NCBI RefSeq assembly: GCF_008124875.1
Contig: NZ_VNIA01000002.1
Coordinates: forward strand, 496,001 to 560,000
Reading direction: 5' to 3'
Length of the DNA: 64,000 nt
Source: Tenacibaculum adriaticum
GTDB lineage: Bacteria > Bacteroidota > Bacteroidia > Flavobacteriales > Flavobacteriaceae
The stretch's first letter is position 1. Each line of letters opens with the position of its first letter. A model generated the notes under the pieces. That model was not told the origin of the DNA and did not search any database. It was given only the letters and a program-made list of their open reading frames with translations. Of this stretch, positions 1 through 8,745 are shown in pieces. The position numbers were made by a program, and so were the translations under genes.

Positions 1-462
1 TTATTTATAGGATTTCTTATTTCCTGTCAATCAACAGCACAAAATAAAAAAATGGAAAACAAAAAATACAAAGTTGAAAATTCTGAAGCAGAATGGAAGA
101 AAAAGTTAACTCCTATGCAATTTCATGTTTTAAGAGAAGCAGGAACTGAAAGACCTGGCACAAGTGAATTTAATGATTTTCAAGAAAAAGGAACCTATGT
201 ATGTGCTGCTTGTAATACACCTCTATATAAATCTGATAGAAAATTTGATGCACATTGCGGTTGGCCTTCTTTTGATGAAGCTATAGAAGAAAACATCGAA
301 TTAGATGTAGATTATAAAATTGGTTATGAGCGTACAGAATTAAAATGTAAAACTTGCGGAAGTCATTTAGGTCATCGATTTAATGATGGTCCAAAAGAAA
401 CAACAGGACAACGTCATTGTTTAAACGGAGTCGCTTTGAAGTTTATTCCTGAGAAAAAATAA
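1..462 (+). CDS. msrB: Peptide-methionine (R)-S-oxide reductase, lipoprotein form (5' end outside window)
   Basis: Reduces the R-epimer of methionine sulfoxide in proteins. Seen: the MsrB signature HCGWPSF, two zinc-binding CxxC pairs (CAAC and CKTC) and the catalytic Cys in GQRHCLNG near the C-terminus. The first ATG in the window is at 52, but the reading frame is open back to base 1 and encodes LFIGFLISCQSTAQNKK just before it. That is a hydrophobic segment followed by a Cys, typical of a lipoprotein signal peptide. The true start therefore probably lies upstream of the window and the enzyme is likely exported and lipid-anchored. The alternative is a cytoplasmic enzyme starting at 52. Family assignment is secure; localisation is inferred. 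Confidence 0.93.
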   Translation, partial: LFIGFLISCQSTAQNKKMENKKYKVENSEAEWKKKLTPMQFHVLREAGTERPGTSEFNDFQEKGTYVCAACNTPLYKSDRKFDAHCGWPSFDEAIEENIELDVDYKIGYERTELKCKTCGSHLGHRFNDGPKETTGQRHCLNGVALKFIPEKK

Positions 463-794
463 ACTAAATTTAACCACCTAAACAACTTAAAAAACACTTT
501 AAATAATATAACTTAATCTTTGTATTAATCTAATAAGTAACAGTTCTACAAAAATAAATCTGTGCACAAAAAAAGCTGTCAATAATTTAGTTCTATCAAA
601 ATATTACTTATTATTTCATTGATTTAAGAAGTGAACTGTAAAAAAAGGAAGATAATAATTGGTAAAATGCCTATTCGTGCAGTTTTAATGTTTTTGATAT
701 ATTTACTCAACATCACACAAAACTATTAATATTAACTTAAAAACTACCGACTAAAATAATTATATTTGTGCCTCTAAAAATGAAGTAGACACAC
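463..794. other. Intergenic region upstream of ffh
   Basis: AT-rich 332-base gap between msrB and ffh. No convincing ORF, tRNA or terminator hairpin was found. The only recognisable element is the -7 promoter motif close to ffh, listed separately. SRP RNA core motifs were looked for and not found. Confidence 0.5.
761..768 (+). promoter_or_regulatory. Bacteroidota-type -7 element for ffh
   Basis: TATATTTG matches the TAnnTTTG consensus exactly and lies 26 bases before the ffh ATG. No clear TTTG -33 element is seen at the expected distance, so the promoter call rests on the -7 box and its position. Confidence 0.6.
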
Positions 795-2123
795 ATGTTT
801 AATAATTTAAGTGAAAAGTTAGATAAAGCGTTACATACGCTGAAAGGACACGGAAAAATTACGGAAGTAAACGTTGCGGAAACTTTAAAAGAAGTTCGTA
901 GAGCACTTTTAGATGCCGATGTTAACTTTAAAATAGCTAAACAATTTACCAAAACTGTTCAAGAAAAAGCCTTAGGACAAGACGTTTTAACTACGTTAAA
1001 TCCTGGACAATTAATGGTTAAATTGGTTAAAGATGAACTAACCGAATTAATGGGTGGTGATTCTGTTGGTATTAATTTAGGAGGTTCGCCAACTGTAATT
1101 TTAATGTCTGGCTTACAAGGTTCGGGTAAAACTACCTTTTCTGGTAAATTAGCTAACTACTTAAAAACTAAAAAGAATAAGCAAGTTTTATTAGTTGGTT
1201 GTGATGTGTATCGCCCTGCTGCTATTAATCAATTACAAGTTGTAGGTGAACAAATTGGTGTAGAGGTATATGCGGAAGTAGGAAATCAAGACCCTGTAGA
1301 AATTTCCAAAAATGCAATTGCACATGCAAAAGCAAATAGTAAAAATGTTGTTATTATCGATACCGCTGGTCGTTTAGCGATTGATGAAGCATTAATGACA
1401 GAAATTTCAAATATTCATAAAGCTGTAAATCCGCAAGAAACACTTTTTGTTGTAGATTCTATGACGGGGCAAGATGCGGTTAACACGGCAAAAGCTTTTA
1501 ACGATTTACTTAATTTTGATGGAGTTATCCTTACCAAATTAGACGGTGATACTCGTGGTGGGGCTGCTTTATCAATTAAATCTGTAGTAAATAAACCTAT
1601 TAAGTTTATAGGTACTGGAGAAAAAATGGATGCAATTGATGTGTTCTATCCAGATCGTATGGCGGATCGTATTTTAGGAATGGGAGACGTGGTATCCTTA
1701 GTAGAACGCGCTCAAGAACAATACGATGAAGAAGAAGCTAGAAAACTTCAAAAGAAGATTGCTAAAAACCAGTTTGGTTTTGACGATTTCTTAAGCCAAA
1801 TACAGCAAATAAAAAAAATGGGAAGCATGAAAGACCTAGTCGGAATGATTCCTGGAGCTGGAAAAGCATTAAAAGATGTTGATATAGATGATGATGCTTT
1901 TAAAGGAATTGAAGCTATTATTAACTCAATGACACCTGGAGAAAGAAGTACACCTACTCTTATTAACGCTAGCCGTAAAAAGAGAATCGCAAAAGGTTCT
2001 GGTACATCGGTTCAAGATGTAAACCAATTAATGAAACAATTCGACCAAATGAGCAAAATGATGAAAATGATGCAAGGTGGTGGTGGAAAACGCATGATGC
2101 AAATGATGAAAGGAATGAAATAA
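795..2123 (+). CDS. ffh: Signal recognition particle protein Ffh (SRP54)
   Basis: GTPase that binds signal peptides of nascent inner-membrane proteins and 4.5S RNA and delivers ribosomes to FtsY. Seen: an N-domain helical bundle at the start, the G1 motif GLQGSGKTTFSGK near residue 110, IDTAGR, the TKLDGDTRGG motif, and a C-terminal M domain very rich in Met, ending in repeated MMKMM/MMQMM clusters. The length of 442 aa is normal for the family. A strong -7 promoter element precedes it and a strong hairpin terminator follows, so it is probably monocistronic. Confidence 0.98.
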   Translation: MFNNLSEKLDKALHTLKGHGKITEVNVAETLKEVRRALLDADVNFKIAKQFTKTVQEKALGQDVLTTLNPGQLMVKLVKDELTELMGGDSVGINLGGSPTVILMSGLQGSGKTTFSGKLANYLKTKKNKQVLLVGCDVYRPAAINQLQVVGEQIGVEVYAEVGNQDPVEISKNAIAHAKANSKNVVIIDTAGRLAIDEALMTEISNIHKAVNPQETLFVVDSMTGQDAVNTAKAFNDLLNFDGVILTKLDGDTRGGAALSIKSVVNKPIKFIGTGEKMDAIDVFYPDRMADRILGMGDVVSLVERAQEQYDEEEARKLQKKIAKNQFGFDDFLSQIQQIKKMGSMKDLVGMIPGAGKALKDVDIDDDAFKGIEAIINSMTPGERSTPTLINASRKKRIAKGSGTSVQDVNQLMKQFDQMSKMMKMMQGGGGKRMMQMMKGMK

Positions 2124-2155
2124 AAAAAAGAGAAGCTTAAGCTTCTCTTTTTTGT
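2124..2155 (+). terminator. Rho-independent terminator of ffh
   Basis: Perfect hairpin AGAGAAGC-TTAA-GCTTCTCT with an A-run before it and a T-run after it, starting directly at the ffh stop codon. Confidence 0.9.
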
Positions 2156-2199
2156 TTTAACTTATTACTTTTACCCTTAACAACACAACAACACACTAA

Positions 2200-3075
2200 A
2201 TGATATTATTAGACGGTAAAAAAACATCTGCAGATATTAAAGAAGAAATTGCACTTGAAGTTGCGGAACTTATTAAAAATGACAAAAAAACCCCACATTT
2301 GGCAGCGGTTATTGTTGGTGATGATGGTGCTAGTTTAACCTATGTTAATGCAAAAGTTAAAGCTTGTGAACGTGTCGGTTTTGAGTCTACCCTAATTCGA
2401 CTTCCAAAAGAAACTTCTGAAGAAGAATTATTAAATGAAATTGAAATATTAAACATTGATAATGATATTGATGGTTTTATTGTTCAATTACCACTACCAG
2501 ACCATATCAATGAACAAAAAATTATCATGGCTATTAATCCTGATAAAGATGTAGATGGTTTTCATCCAACTAATGTTGGTAAAATGGCTTTGAACTTACC
2601 AACTTTCATTTCTGCTACACCTTTTGGTATTTTAGAATTATTAGATCGTTACAACATTAAAACATCAGGTAAAAATGTAGTTGTTATTGGCCGTAGCCAT
2701 ATTGTTGGTAGCCCAATGAGTATTTTACTTTCTCAAAAAAGAAAAATAGGTAACGCAACAGTAACCCTAGCACATAGTCGTACTAAAAATTTACCAGAGC
2801 TTACTAAACAAGCAGATATTATTATTGCGGCTATTGGAATACCTGAATTTTTAAAAGCTGATATGGTAAAAGAAGATGTAGTTATTGTTGATGTTGGTAT
2901 CACAAGAGTTGCAGATGCTTCAAGAAGAAACGGATTTAGATTAGTAGGAGATGTTGCTTTTAACGAAGTTTCTAAAAAAGCTTCATACATCACACCTGTA
3001 CCAGGTGGTGTTGGACCGATGACAATAGCAATGCTGTTAAAAAATACTTTAATGGCTAATAAGAAAAATGATTAA
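2200..3075 (+). CDS. folD: Bifunctional methylenetetrahydrofolate dehydrogenase/cyclohydrolase FolD
   Basis: Interconverts 5,10-methylene-THF, 5,10-methenyl-THF and 10-formyl-THF in one-carbon metabolism. Seen: the catalytic Tyr/Lys segment [17 protein letters not shown] near residue 50, [10 protein letters not shown], the signature [10 protein letters not shown], the NADP-binding motif [12 protein letters not shown], and the C-terminal [11 protein letters not shown]. The length of 291 aa is typical. It sits alone between the ffh terminator and a convergent terminator shared with pepE. Confidence 0.98.
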   Translation: MILLDGKKTSADIKEEIALEVAELIKNDKKTPHLAAVIVGDDGASLTYVNAKVKACERVGFESTLIRLPKETSEEELLNEIEILNIDNDIDGFIVQLPLPDHINEQKIIMAINPDKDVDGFHPTNVGKMALNLPTFISATPFGILELLDRYNIKTSGKNVVVIGRSHIVGSPMSILLSQKRKIGNATVTLAHSRTKNLPELTKQADIIIAAIGIPEFLKADMVKEDVVIVDVGITRVADASRRNGFRLVGDVAFNEVSKKASYITPVPGGVGPMTIAMLLKNTLMANKKND

Positions 3076-3125
3076 AAACACATTATAAACTATAATTTAT
3101 GGTTTTATAAAAATGCACTTATTTA

Positions 3126-3160
3126 AAAGGGTAAATTTCTATTAAATTTACCCTTTAATT
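3126..3160. terminator. Bidirectional terminator between folD and pepE
   Basis: A 13-bp perfect stem (AAAGGGTAAATTT paired with AAATTTACCCTTT, 5-base loop) flanked by T-rich sequence on both strands, between two convergent genes. Confidence 0.8.
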
Positions 3161-3179
3161 TTTACCAGAAATAAAAGAA

Positions 3180-3881
3180 CTACAACTTAATAACAGTATC
3201 CATTTTTAACTCAACAGGAGTTTTGTTTGGTTGAAATAATCTAGCAGAAAGAATGCCTTTTAAGATTATTAAATCATCTTCAACTTCTAACCAACTACCT
3301 TCTCGCAAGCCTAAAACAGGAGTTGTGTTGAAAACATGAAACTCTTTAATTCTCGTTTCTCGAGTTTCTCCCATATGTTTTGAATTTAAATTTGGATCTA
3401 AGTAATGAGCATTAATATTAAATGGAATAAAACTTAAAGTATCAAAACTTGGCGGATATACAATCGGCATATCATTGGTATTCATCATCGTTACACCACA
3501 AATATTACTTCCTGCACTTGTTCCTAAATACGGAGTTCCTTTTTCAACAACTTCTTTTAAATCAGAAATCACACCCTTTTTATACAACTGATTTACTAAT
3601 TCAAACGTGTTTCCTCCTCCTGTAAATATAGCTTCTGCTTTTTGTATTGCTTCTTTTGGGTTATCAAACTCGTGAATACCAATAGCTTTTTTGTCAATTT
3701 TAGCAAATGCTTTTTTAACTATTTCTGTATATGCTTCATACGTAATGCCACTTGGTCGTGCATACGGAATAAATAAAATTGTCGTTGTTTTAGCAAAAAA
3801 ATCAGCTAATGTTGGTAATAAGTATTCTAAATATCCACTTCCGTGAATAGTAGATGTACTAGCTATAATAAGTTTTTTCAT
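3180..3881 (-). CDS. pepE: Dipeptidase E (peptidase family S51)
   Basis: Aspartyl dipeptidase hydrolysing Asp-X dipeptides, expected in the cytoplasm. Seen: the nucleophile motif LGTSAGSNICG near residue 120, the upstream AIFTGGGNTFELV, and the conserved segment INAHYLDPN. There is no signal peptide and the length of 233 aa is typical of S51. It is convergent with folD and divergent from the neighbouring secreted-protein cluster. Confidence 0.92.
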   Translation of the reverse strand: MKKLIIASTSTIHGSGYLEYLLPTLADFFAKTTTILFIPYARPSGITYEAYTEIVKKAFAKIDKKAIGIHEFDNPKEAIQKAEAIFTGGGNTFELVNQLYKKGVISDLKEVVEKGTPYLGTSAGSNICGVTMMNTNDMPIVYPPSFDTLSFIPFNINAHYLDPNLNSKHMGETRETRIKEFHVFNTTPVLGLREGSWLEVEDDLIILKGILSARLFQPNKTPVELKMDTVIKL

Positions 3882-3953
3882 AATTTCAAAATTAACAAAA
3901 GTTTACAAGTGCTTTAAAACATTTTTAAGAAAGCTCTCTTCGTTATTTGTAAT

Positions 3954-4745
3954 ATGAAAAACTACCTCTCTTTGTTATTGGTAATAACCACTATTTCTAT
4001 TTATTCTCAAGAAAGGCCTATAGTTATAACTGGACAAATCTATTTAGACAGTATTCCTATACAAGATGTTCATATAATTAACAAATCATTAGAAGTAGGC
4101 ACAATTACCAATGAAAAAGGAATGTTCGAGATTCTAGTTAAAAAAGGAGACATTCTTCTTATTTCACATCTAAATTTAGAAATTAAAGAACATATTATTA
4201 CTACTGAGAATATTAGTTCAAAAAATATTCAGATATCACTTCCAAATAAAACATACGTACTAAATGAAGTAGTCATAAAAAAAAGGAAAGGTATTTTTGA
4301 AGTGGATAAAGATATAATGCCTCACAATACTCCTATTGTAAATGCAAAAACTTTAAATTTACCTTATACTGAAACAGAAAAAGCAAAAGAAAAAAAAACA
4401 ATACAAATTAAATCAGGAGTTGCTGTAAATTTAGAAGGAGCACTTAATGCTTTAAATGGAAAAAACAAGCAGAAAAAATTGCTAAAAAGATTAAAGATTG
4501 AAGATGAAAACTTGCTAAGAATCCGAAAATATTTTACAGACGGATTTTTTGTACATCAATTGAAAATTAAAAAAGAGTATATAAATCAGTTTTTAAGTTA
4601 TAGTAGACCAAGAGGAATCATTCAATTATATCAAAAGGAAAAACATTTAGAGCTTGCTACTATTTTATTAGAAAATAGCAAGAATTTTCCTCAACTAACT
4701 GAGAAAGAAAAAACAACTATAACAAGTAGTAAACTAAAAAATTAA
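3954..4745 (+). CDS. Secreted CarboxypepD_reg-like domain protein
   Basis: A short N-terminal signal peptide (hydrophobic stretch ending SIYSQ) is followed by a carboxypeptidase-regulatory-like beta-sandwich domain at about residues 25-110: VITGQIYLDSIPIQDVHIIN, then TNEKGMFEI, then NEVVIKK. The remainder is Lys-rich and unrecognised. This domain is often found at the N-terminus of TonB-dependent receptors; here it stands alone. It resembles the next gene downstream in architecture and size, so the two look like diverged paralogues. Specific function unknown; probably periplasmic or surface-associated. Confidence 0.78.
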   Translation: MKNYLSLLLVITTISIYSQERPIVITGQIYLDSIPIQDVHIINKSLEVGTITNEKGMFEILVKKGDILLISHLNLEIKEHIITTENISSKNIQISLPNKTYVLNEVVIKKRKGIFEVDKDIMPHNTPIVNAKTLNLPYTETEKAKEKKTIQIKSGVAVNLEGALNALNGKNKQKKLLKRLKIEDENLLRIRKYFTDGFFVHQLKIKKEYINQFLSYSRPRGIIQLYQKEKHLELATILLENSKNFPQLTEKEKTTITSSKLKN

Positions 4746-4816
4746 CAAAGGCCTTACAAACTATTTAATTCAACTTAAAATAGTTAACTTGTTACTTTGT
4801 AAAAAAGAAACTAAAA

Positions 4817-5617
4817 GTGAAACAAAAACTACTTTTTATTTTATTGTTAATTTTCGTAAAATCTTTTTCACAGGATAAACGAAATTTTTTCTACGGAAAG
4901 ATTTATGATGATTTAGGTGTTTTAGCCAATGCTCATATTATTAACTTAAACACGAAACAAGCAACTTATTCTAACAACCAAGGTAAATTTAGAGTATTTG
5001 CTAGCATCAATGATTCTTTAAAAGTTACATCAGTAGGATATAAAACAACCTTTTTACTTGTGAAAACAACACATTTTGGAATCAATGAAAATAAAATTAA
5101 TTTAGAGAAAGAAATCTATGAACTGGATGAAGTCTTTGTTAAAAACAACAACCTTTCTGGGAGTTTAGAAACTGACTTTAAACAAACACCTAAAGATTTA
5201 AAAGGGGAAGCTTTAACGAAAACCATGGATTTTTCTAAAGTAAATATGAAAGCCAAAACTTCTGATGATTACATTGATCAACGAGTAAGACCCAATATTG
5301 TTAGAACTGATCCTAATTTAGATTTTGTGGGGGCTGGTGTAGGTTTTGTAATGCCTTTTAAATATTCCGAAAGGTTATGGGCTCTTCGAAAAGACTTAGC
5401 CTTCAAAAAAAGTATACCTGCTAAATTGCTATCAGAATTGGGAGAAAAATTTTTCTTCGAAGAGTTAAAAATTCCTATAGAGAAATATTATCATTTTTTA
5501 GAGTATTGTAATCCATTAGGTATAGAAAAATTATATAAAAATGGCAATGTATTAGAAGTAATTAAAATTTTACGCAAAGAACATGTTCAATACTTAGAAC
5601 TCATCAAAAAAGAGTAA
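4817..5617 (+). CDS. Secreted CarboxypepD_reg-like domain protein (GTG start)
   Basis: Starts with GTG at 4817, giving a clear signal peptide (KQKLLFILLLIFVKSFSQ). The CarboxypepD_reg-like domain covers about residues 24-110 (FFYGKIYDDLGVLANAHIIN ... NNQGKFRVFAS ... LDEVFVK). The C-terminal half carries conserved-looking RLWALRKDLAFKKS and CNPLGIEKLYKNG; the latter parallels SRPRGIIQLYQKE in the preceding gene, supporting paralogy. It lies in a same-strand run ending with a DUF6702 protein and an M1 peptidase. Function unknown. Confidence 0.78.
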   Translation: MKQKLLFILLLIFVKSFSQDKRNFFYGKIYDDLGVLANAHIINLNTKQATYSNNQGKFRVFASINDSLKVTSVGYKTTFLLVKTTHFGINENKINLEKEIYELDEVFVKNNNLSGSLETDFKQTPKDLKGEALTKTMDFSKVNMKAKTSDDYIDQRVRPNIVRTDPNLDFVGAGVGFVMPFKYSERLWALRKDLAFKKSIPAKLLSELGEKFFFEELKIPIEKYYHFLEYCNPLGIEKLYKNGNVLEVIKILRKEHVQYLELIKKE

Positions 5618-5646
5618 TTTGGCTTGATATTTGAATGATAACTACC

Positions 5647-6138
5647 ATGAAAAAATATCTTTTATTTTTATTTATTATCCCAATGCTGGGGTTTTCAATT
5701 CATAAATATTATCTCGCTTTAACAGAAATTGAGTACAAACCTGAAACTCAATCTGTACAAATGATTATGAATGTTTTTATGGATGATATTGAAATAGCCA
5801 TTAATAAGGACTATATTTTAAATTTACAATTAGCGTCCAAGGATGAACCTAAAAACGTCGATGAATATTTTTTTAACTATCTAAAAGAACATTTTAAAAT
5901 TTCCATTAACAATCAAGAAATGAATTACAAGTATATCGGAAAAGAATATAATGGAGATATTATCTTTTTTTATTTAGAAATAGATAATGTTTCTGAAGTG
6001 AAAACTATTGAAATTCAGAACGATATTCTAACAAAGCACTTTTCTGATCAAAAAAACTTAATCAAAGCCAAAGTTAATGGTGATCGTAAGAGTTTAATCC
6101 TAACTAAAAAAAATGATAAAGGTTTGTTAAAATTCTAA
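5647..6138 (+). CDS. DUF6702 family protein (exported, function unknown)
   Basis: About 163 aa with an N-terminal signal peptide (KKYLLFLFIIPMLGFS), followed by HKYYLALTEIEYKPETQ and a beta-rich body. From memory this fits the DUF6702 family, found in Bacteroidota next to M1 metallopeptidases, which is the context here. The frame has an earlier ATG at 5635, but the start at 5647 gives the cleanest signal peptide. Role unknown; co-transcription with the downstream peptidase is likely (68-base gap, no terminator). Confidence 0.75.
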   Translation: MKKYLLFLFIIPMLGFSIHKYYLALTEIEYKPETQSVQMIMNVFMDDIEIAINKDYILNLQLASKDEPKNVDEYFFNYLKEHFKISINNQEMNYKYIGKEYNGDIIFFYLEIDNVSEVKTIEIQNDILTKHFSDQKNLIKAKVNGDRKSLILTKKNDKGLLKF

Positions 6139-6206
6139 AAAAGACCCTTTACTAGTGATAATTATTCAGTATTTTCACTTAATTTTTTAAACCAATTCAA
6201 ACTATA

Positions 6207-8444
6207 ATGAGAAAGTTAACTACTTTGCTATTTTCTGCACTGTTTATTTCTGCATCCATTTTTGCACAAGATGCACCAAAAAGAGAACTACAAAAAGGTC
6301 ATACAGATGAAAATAAGTTTCGTCAATTAAAAGACGCTTTTGCCACACCTAACGATCAACACAATGCTTCTGGTGCTCCAGGACATGCATATACACAACA
6401 AAAAGTTGATTATAACATGGATATTCGTCTTGACGAAACTACCAATAAAATATATGGTGATGAAACAATTACCTACCACAACAATTCTAAAGATAATTTA
6501 GAATATTTATGGTTACAATTGGATCAAAACATGCGTGCTCCCGACTCAAAAACTCCTTTAGCACAATCTAAAAGTGCTAGTGGATGGCAATCACCAGAAA
6601 AATTTGTAACTGAGAATATGGGAGAATCAAAAGATTTTGGTTTTAAAATAGAAGCAGTAAAATATAATGATGGTAGAGATTTATCATATACTATTAACAG
6701 TACAATGATGCGTATTAACTTACCAAAATCATTAGCTCCCGGAGAAACTTTTACATTTAAAATTAAATGGAATTACTTAATAAATGATATCAACGTAGAT
6801 GGTGGTAGATCTGGTTTAGAAACTTTTCCTGATGGCAACAACAATTATACAATTGCCCAGTTTTTTCCAAGACTATGTGTGTATGATAATGTAGAAGGAT
6901 GGCAAAATATGCAATTCTGGGGACGTAGTGAATTTGCTTTAGAGTTTGGAGATTATGAGGTGAAATTAACTGTGCCAGCAGATCATATTGTAGATGCCAC
7001 TGGAGAGCTTCAAAATGAAAAAGATGTGTTAACCAAAGAACAACGTAACCGTTGGGAAAAAGCAAGAAAATCATACAAAAATCCTGTATTCATTGTTACA
7101 CAAGCTGAGGCTGAGGCTAATGAAAAAGGAAGGTCTAAAAAGACTAAAACATGGCATTTTAAAGCAAATAACGTTCGTGATTATGCATTTGCATCATCTA
7201 GAAAATATATTTGGGATGCGATGGCTGTAAACATTAACGGTAAAACAGTAATGGCTGTTTCATTATACCCAAAAGAAGGAAATCCTTTATGGGAAGAGCA
7301 TTCTACAAGAGTAGTTGCAAATACTTTAGAAGAATATTCTAAAATGACATTTGATTACCCGTATTCTAAAGCTATTTCAGTTCATTCTGAAAGACAAGGA
7401 ATGGAATATCCTATGATTTGTTTTAACTACGGAAGGCCAAACGCAGACGGAACATATTCTGACAGAACTAAACACGGAATGATTGGAGTAATTACTCACG
7501 AAGTTGGCCATAACTTCTTCCCTATGATTGTAAATTCTGATGAACGTCAATGGACATGGATGGATGAAGGCATTAATTCATTTGTTGAAATTTTAGCTGA
7601 ATTAGACTACGACCCTAATTTTAATACAGGTAATTTACCTAAAGATATTGTTCGTTATATGAGTTTTGATCAAGAAAACTTATCTGCAATTATGTCTCAA
7701 GGAGATTACGTAAAAAACTTTGGACCGAATGCATACACAAAACCGGCTGCTGGTTTATACATGTTACGTCAAACCATTATGGGGCCAGAATTATTTGACT
7801 ATGCATTCAGAACTTATTCTAAAAGATGGATGTTTAAACACCCTACTCCAGAAGATTTCTTTAGAACTATGGAAGATGCATCTGGTATGGATTTAGACTG
7901 GTTTTGGAGAGGTTGGTTCTATACTACAGATTATACAGACATAGGTATTAAAGAAGTTAAACCTTTATACATTACTGATAAGCAAAGTGATCGAGTTAAA
8001 GAATTAATTAAAACAAACCCAAGAGCTAAAGATTATTTCGAATCATTAGGAGATCTAGTATACCTAACCGACAAGAAAGAAGATGCTAATGCAGATAAGG
8101 TTCAAAATTATATTAATTCACTTTCTTCGGATAAAAAAGCAGCTCTAAAAGATGTTCCTAAATACATTTATCAAGTAGAGTTTGAAAAACCAGGAGGTTT
8201 GGTAATGCCTATTATAGTTGAATTAAACTATGCTGATGGTACCAAAAAACGTGAAGTTTATCCTGCAGAAATCTGGAATAAAGATGAAAATAAAGTTTTC
8301 CGCGTATACTCATCAGACAAAGAAATTAAAAGTATCGTCGTAGATCCAGATTTGGAAACTGCAGATGTTGATACTTCTAACAACAGCTGGCCAAAGCAAA
8401 CAGAAAATAAGTTTGATAAATTTAAAAATACTGTAAAAGAATAA
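6207..8444 (+). CDS. Exported M1 family metallopeptidase
   Basis: Zinc metallopeptidase of the gluzincin clan. Seen: signal peptide (TLLFSALFISASIFAQ), an N-terminal M1-type beta domain, the substrate-binding motif QGMEYPM in place of the classical GAMEN, the zinc motif HEVGHNFFP near residue 430, and the third ligand in WMDEGINSF about 18 residues later. The length of 745 aa and the GMEYP variant fit a clade common in Bacteroidota, presumably a periplasmic peptidase feeding on peptides. A perfect terminator hairpin follows, so it ends the cluster that begins at 3954. Confidence 0.93.
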   Translation: MRKLTTLLFSALFISASIFAQDAPKRELQKGHTDENKFRQLKDAFATPNDQHNASGAPGHAYTQQKVDYNMDIRLDETTNKIYGDETITYHNNSKDNLEYLWLQLDQNMRAPDSKTPLAQSKSASGWQSPEKFVTENMGESKDFGFKIEAVKYNDGRDLSYTINSTMMRINLPKSLAPGETFTFKIKWNYLINDINVDGGRSGLETFPDGNNNYTIAQFFPRLCVYDNVEGWQNMQFWGRSEFALEFGDYEVKLTVPADHIVDATGELQNEKDVLTKEQRNRWEKARKSYKNPVFIVTQAEAEANEKGRSKKTKTWHFKANNVRDYAFASSRKYIWDAMAVNINGKTVMAVSLYPKEGNPLWEEHSTRVVANTLEEYSKMTFDYPYSKAISVHSERQGMEYPMICFNYGRPNADGTYSDRTKHGMIGVITHEVGHNFFPMIVNSDERQWTWMDEGINSFVEILAELDYDPNFNTGNLPKDIVRYMSFDQENLSAIMSQGDYVKNFGPNAYTKPAAGLYMLRQTIMGPELFDYAFRTYSKRWMFKHPTPEDFFRTMEDASGMDLDWFWRGWFYTTDYTDIGIKEVKPLYITDKQSDRVKELIKTNPRAKDYFESLGDLVYLTDKKEDANADKVQNYINSLSSDKKAALKDVPKYIYQVEFEKPGGLVMPIIVELNYADGTKKREVYPAEIWNKDENKVFRVYSSDKEIKSIVVDPDLETADVDTSNNSWPKQTENKFDKFKNTVKE

Positions 8445-8466
8445 TTAAAAAAATAGCTTTATTATT

Positions 8467-8499
8467 AAAAACCGCAACAATTGTTGCGGTTTTTTTTAT
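8467..8499 (+). terminator. Rho-independent terminator of the M1 peptidase
   Basis: Perfect palindrome AACCGCAACAATTGTTGCGGTT followed by eight T residues, 25 bases after the stop codon. Confidence 0.93.
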
Positions 8500-8506
8500 T
8501 AAATTT

Positions 8507-8535
8507 TTGATATTTAAAATTAAATGTTACATTTA
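8507..8535 (+). promoter_or_regulatory. Probable promoter of the threonine operon
   Basis: TTG at 8507-8509 (-33 element) and TACATTTA at 8528-8535 (7 of 8 to TAnnTTTG), spaced 18 bases apart. The predicted transcription start is near 8541, about 50 bases before the short leader peptide. Confidence 0.55.
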
Positions 8536-8591
8536 CAGCAATGTTAGCAAGCAAAACAAATATAATTCTTCAAAATATCACTTTTATAGTG

Positions 8592-8636
8592 ATGTCTTTT
8601 ATTGCTACAACAATTATTTCTACAACAACCCTTTAG
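8592..8636 (+). CDS. thrL: Threonine operon leader peptide (Thr/Ile-rich)
   Basis: A 14-codon ORF reading MSFIATTIISTTTL, stop TAG at 8634-8636, 109 bases upstream of thrA. Five of 14 residues are Thr and three are Ile, the two amino acids whose supply thrA controls. This is the same logic as the enterobacterial thrL peptide, although the sequences are unrelated. A longer in-frame version starting at ATG 8541 (31 aa) is possible, but the predicted transcription start near 8541 favours the short form. It would act in cis by ribosome stalling rather than as a product. The symbol is used by functional analogy. Confidence 0.75.
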   Translation: MSFIATTIISTTTL

Positions 8637-8695
8637 GGTTATTTTCTATTCATATCAATTCAGGTTATAATTTATTTTTTCAATAAAATTGAAAA
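8627..8695 (+). promoter_or_regulatory. Candidate attenuator structures after the thr leader peptide
   Basis: A hairpin AACCC-TTTA-GGGTT (8627-8640) overlaps the leader stop codon and is followed by ATTTT. Further on, TTTTCAAT (8677-8684) can pair with ATTGAAAA (8688-8695), while TCAATT (8655-8660) can compete for the same downstream arm, so alternative folds exist. The stems are AU-rich and weak, and the exact terminator/antiterminator pair is not settled by eye. Confidence 0.4.
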
Positions 8696-8745
8696 CAGAT
8701 AAATTCATTTAAAGTCATTTTTTATTAATTACAAAAAACTTAAAA

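Noticed and set aside
463..794. SRP RNA gene upstream of ffh
   Set aside because: The conserved SRP RNA core motifs and a strong hairpin are not present in the gap.
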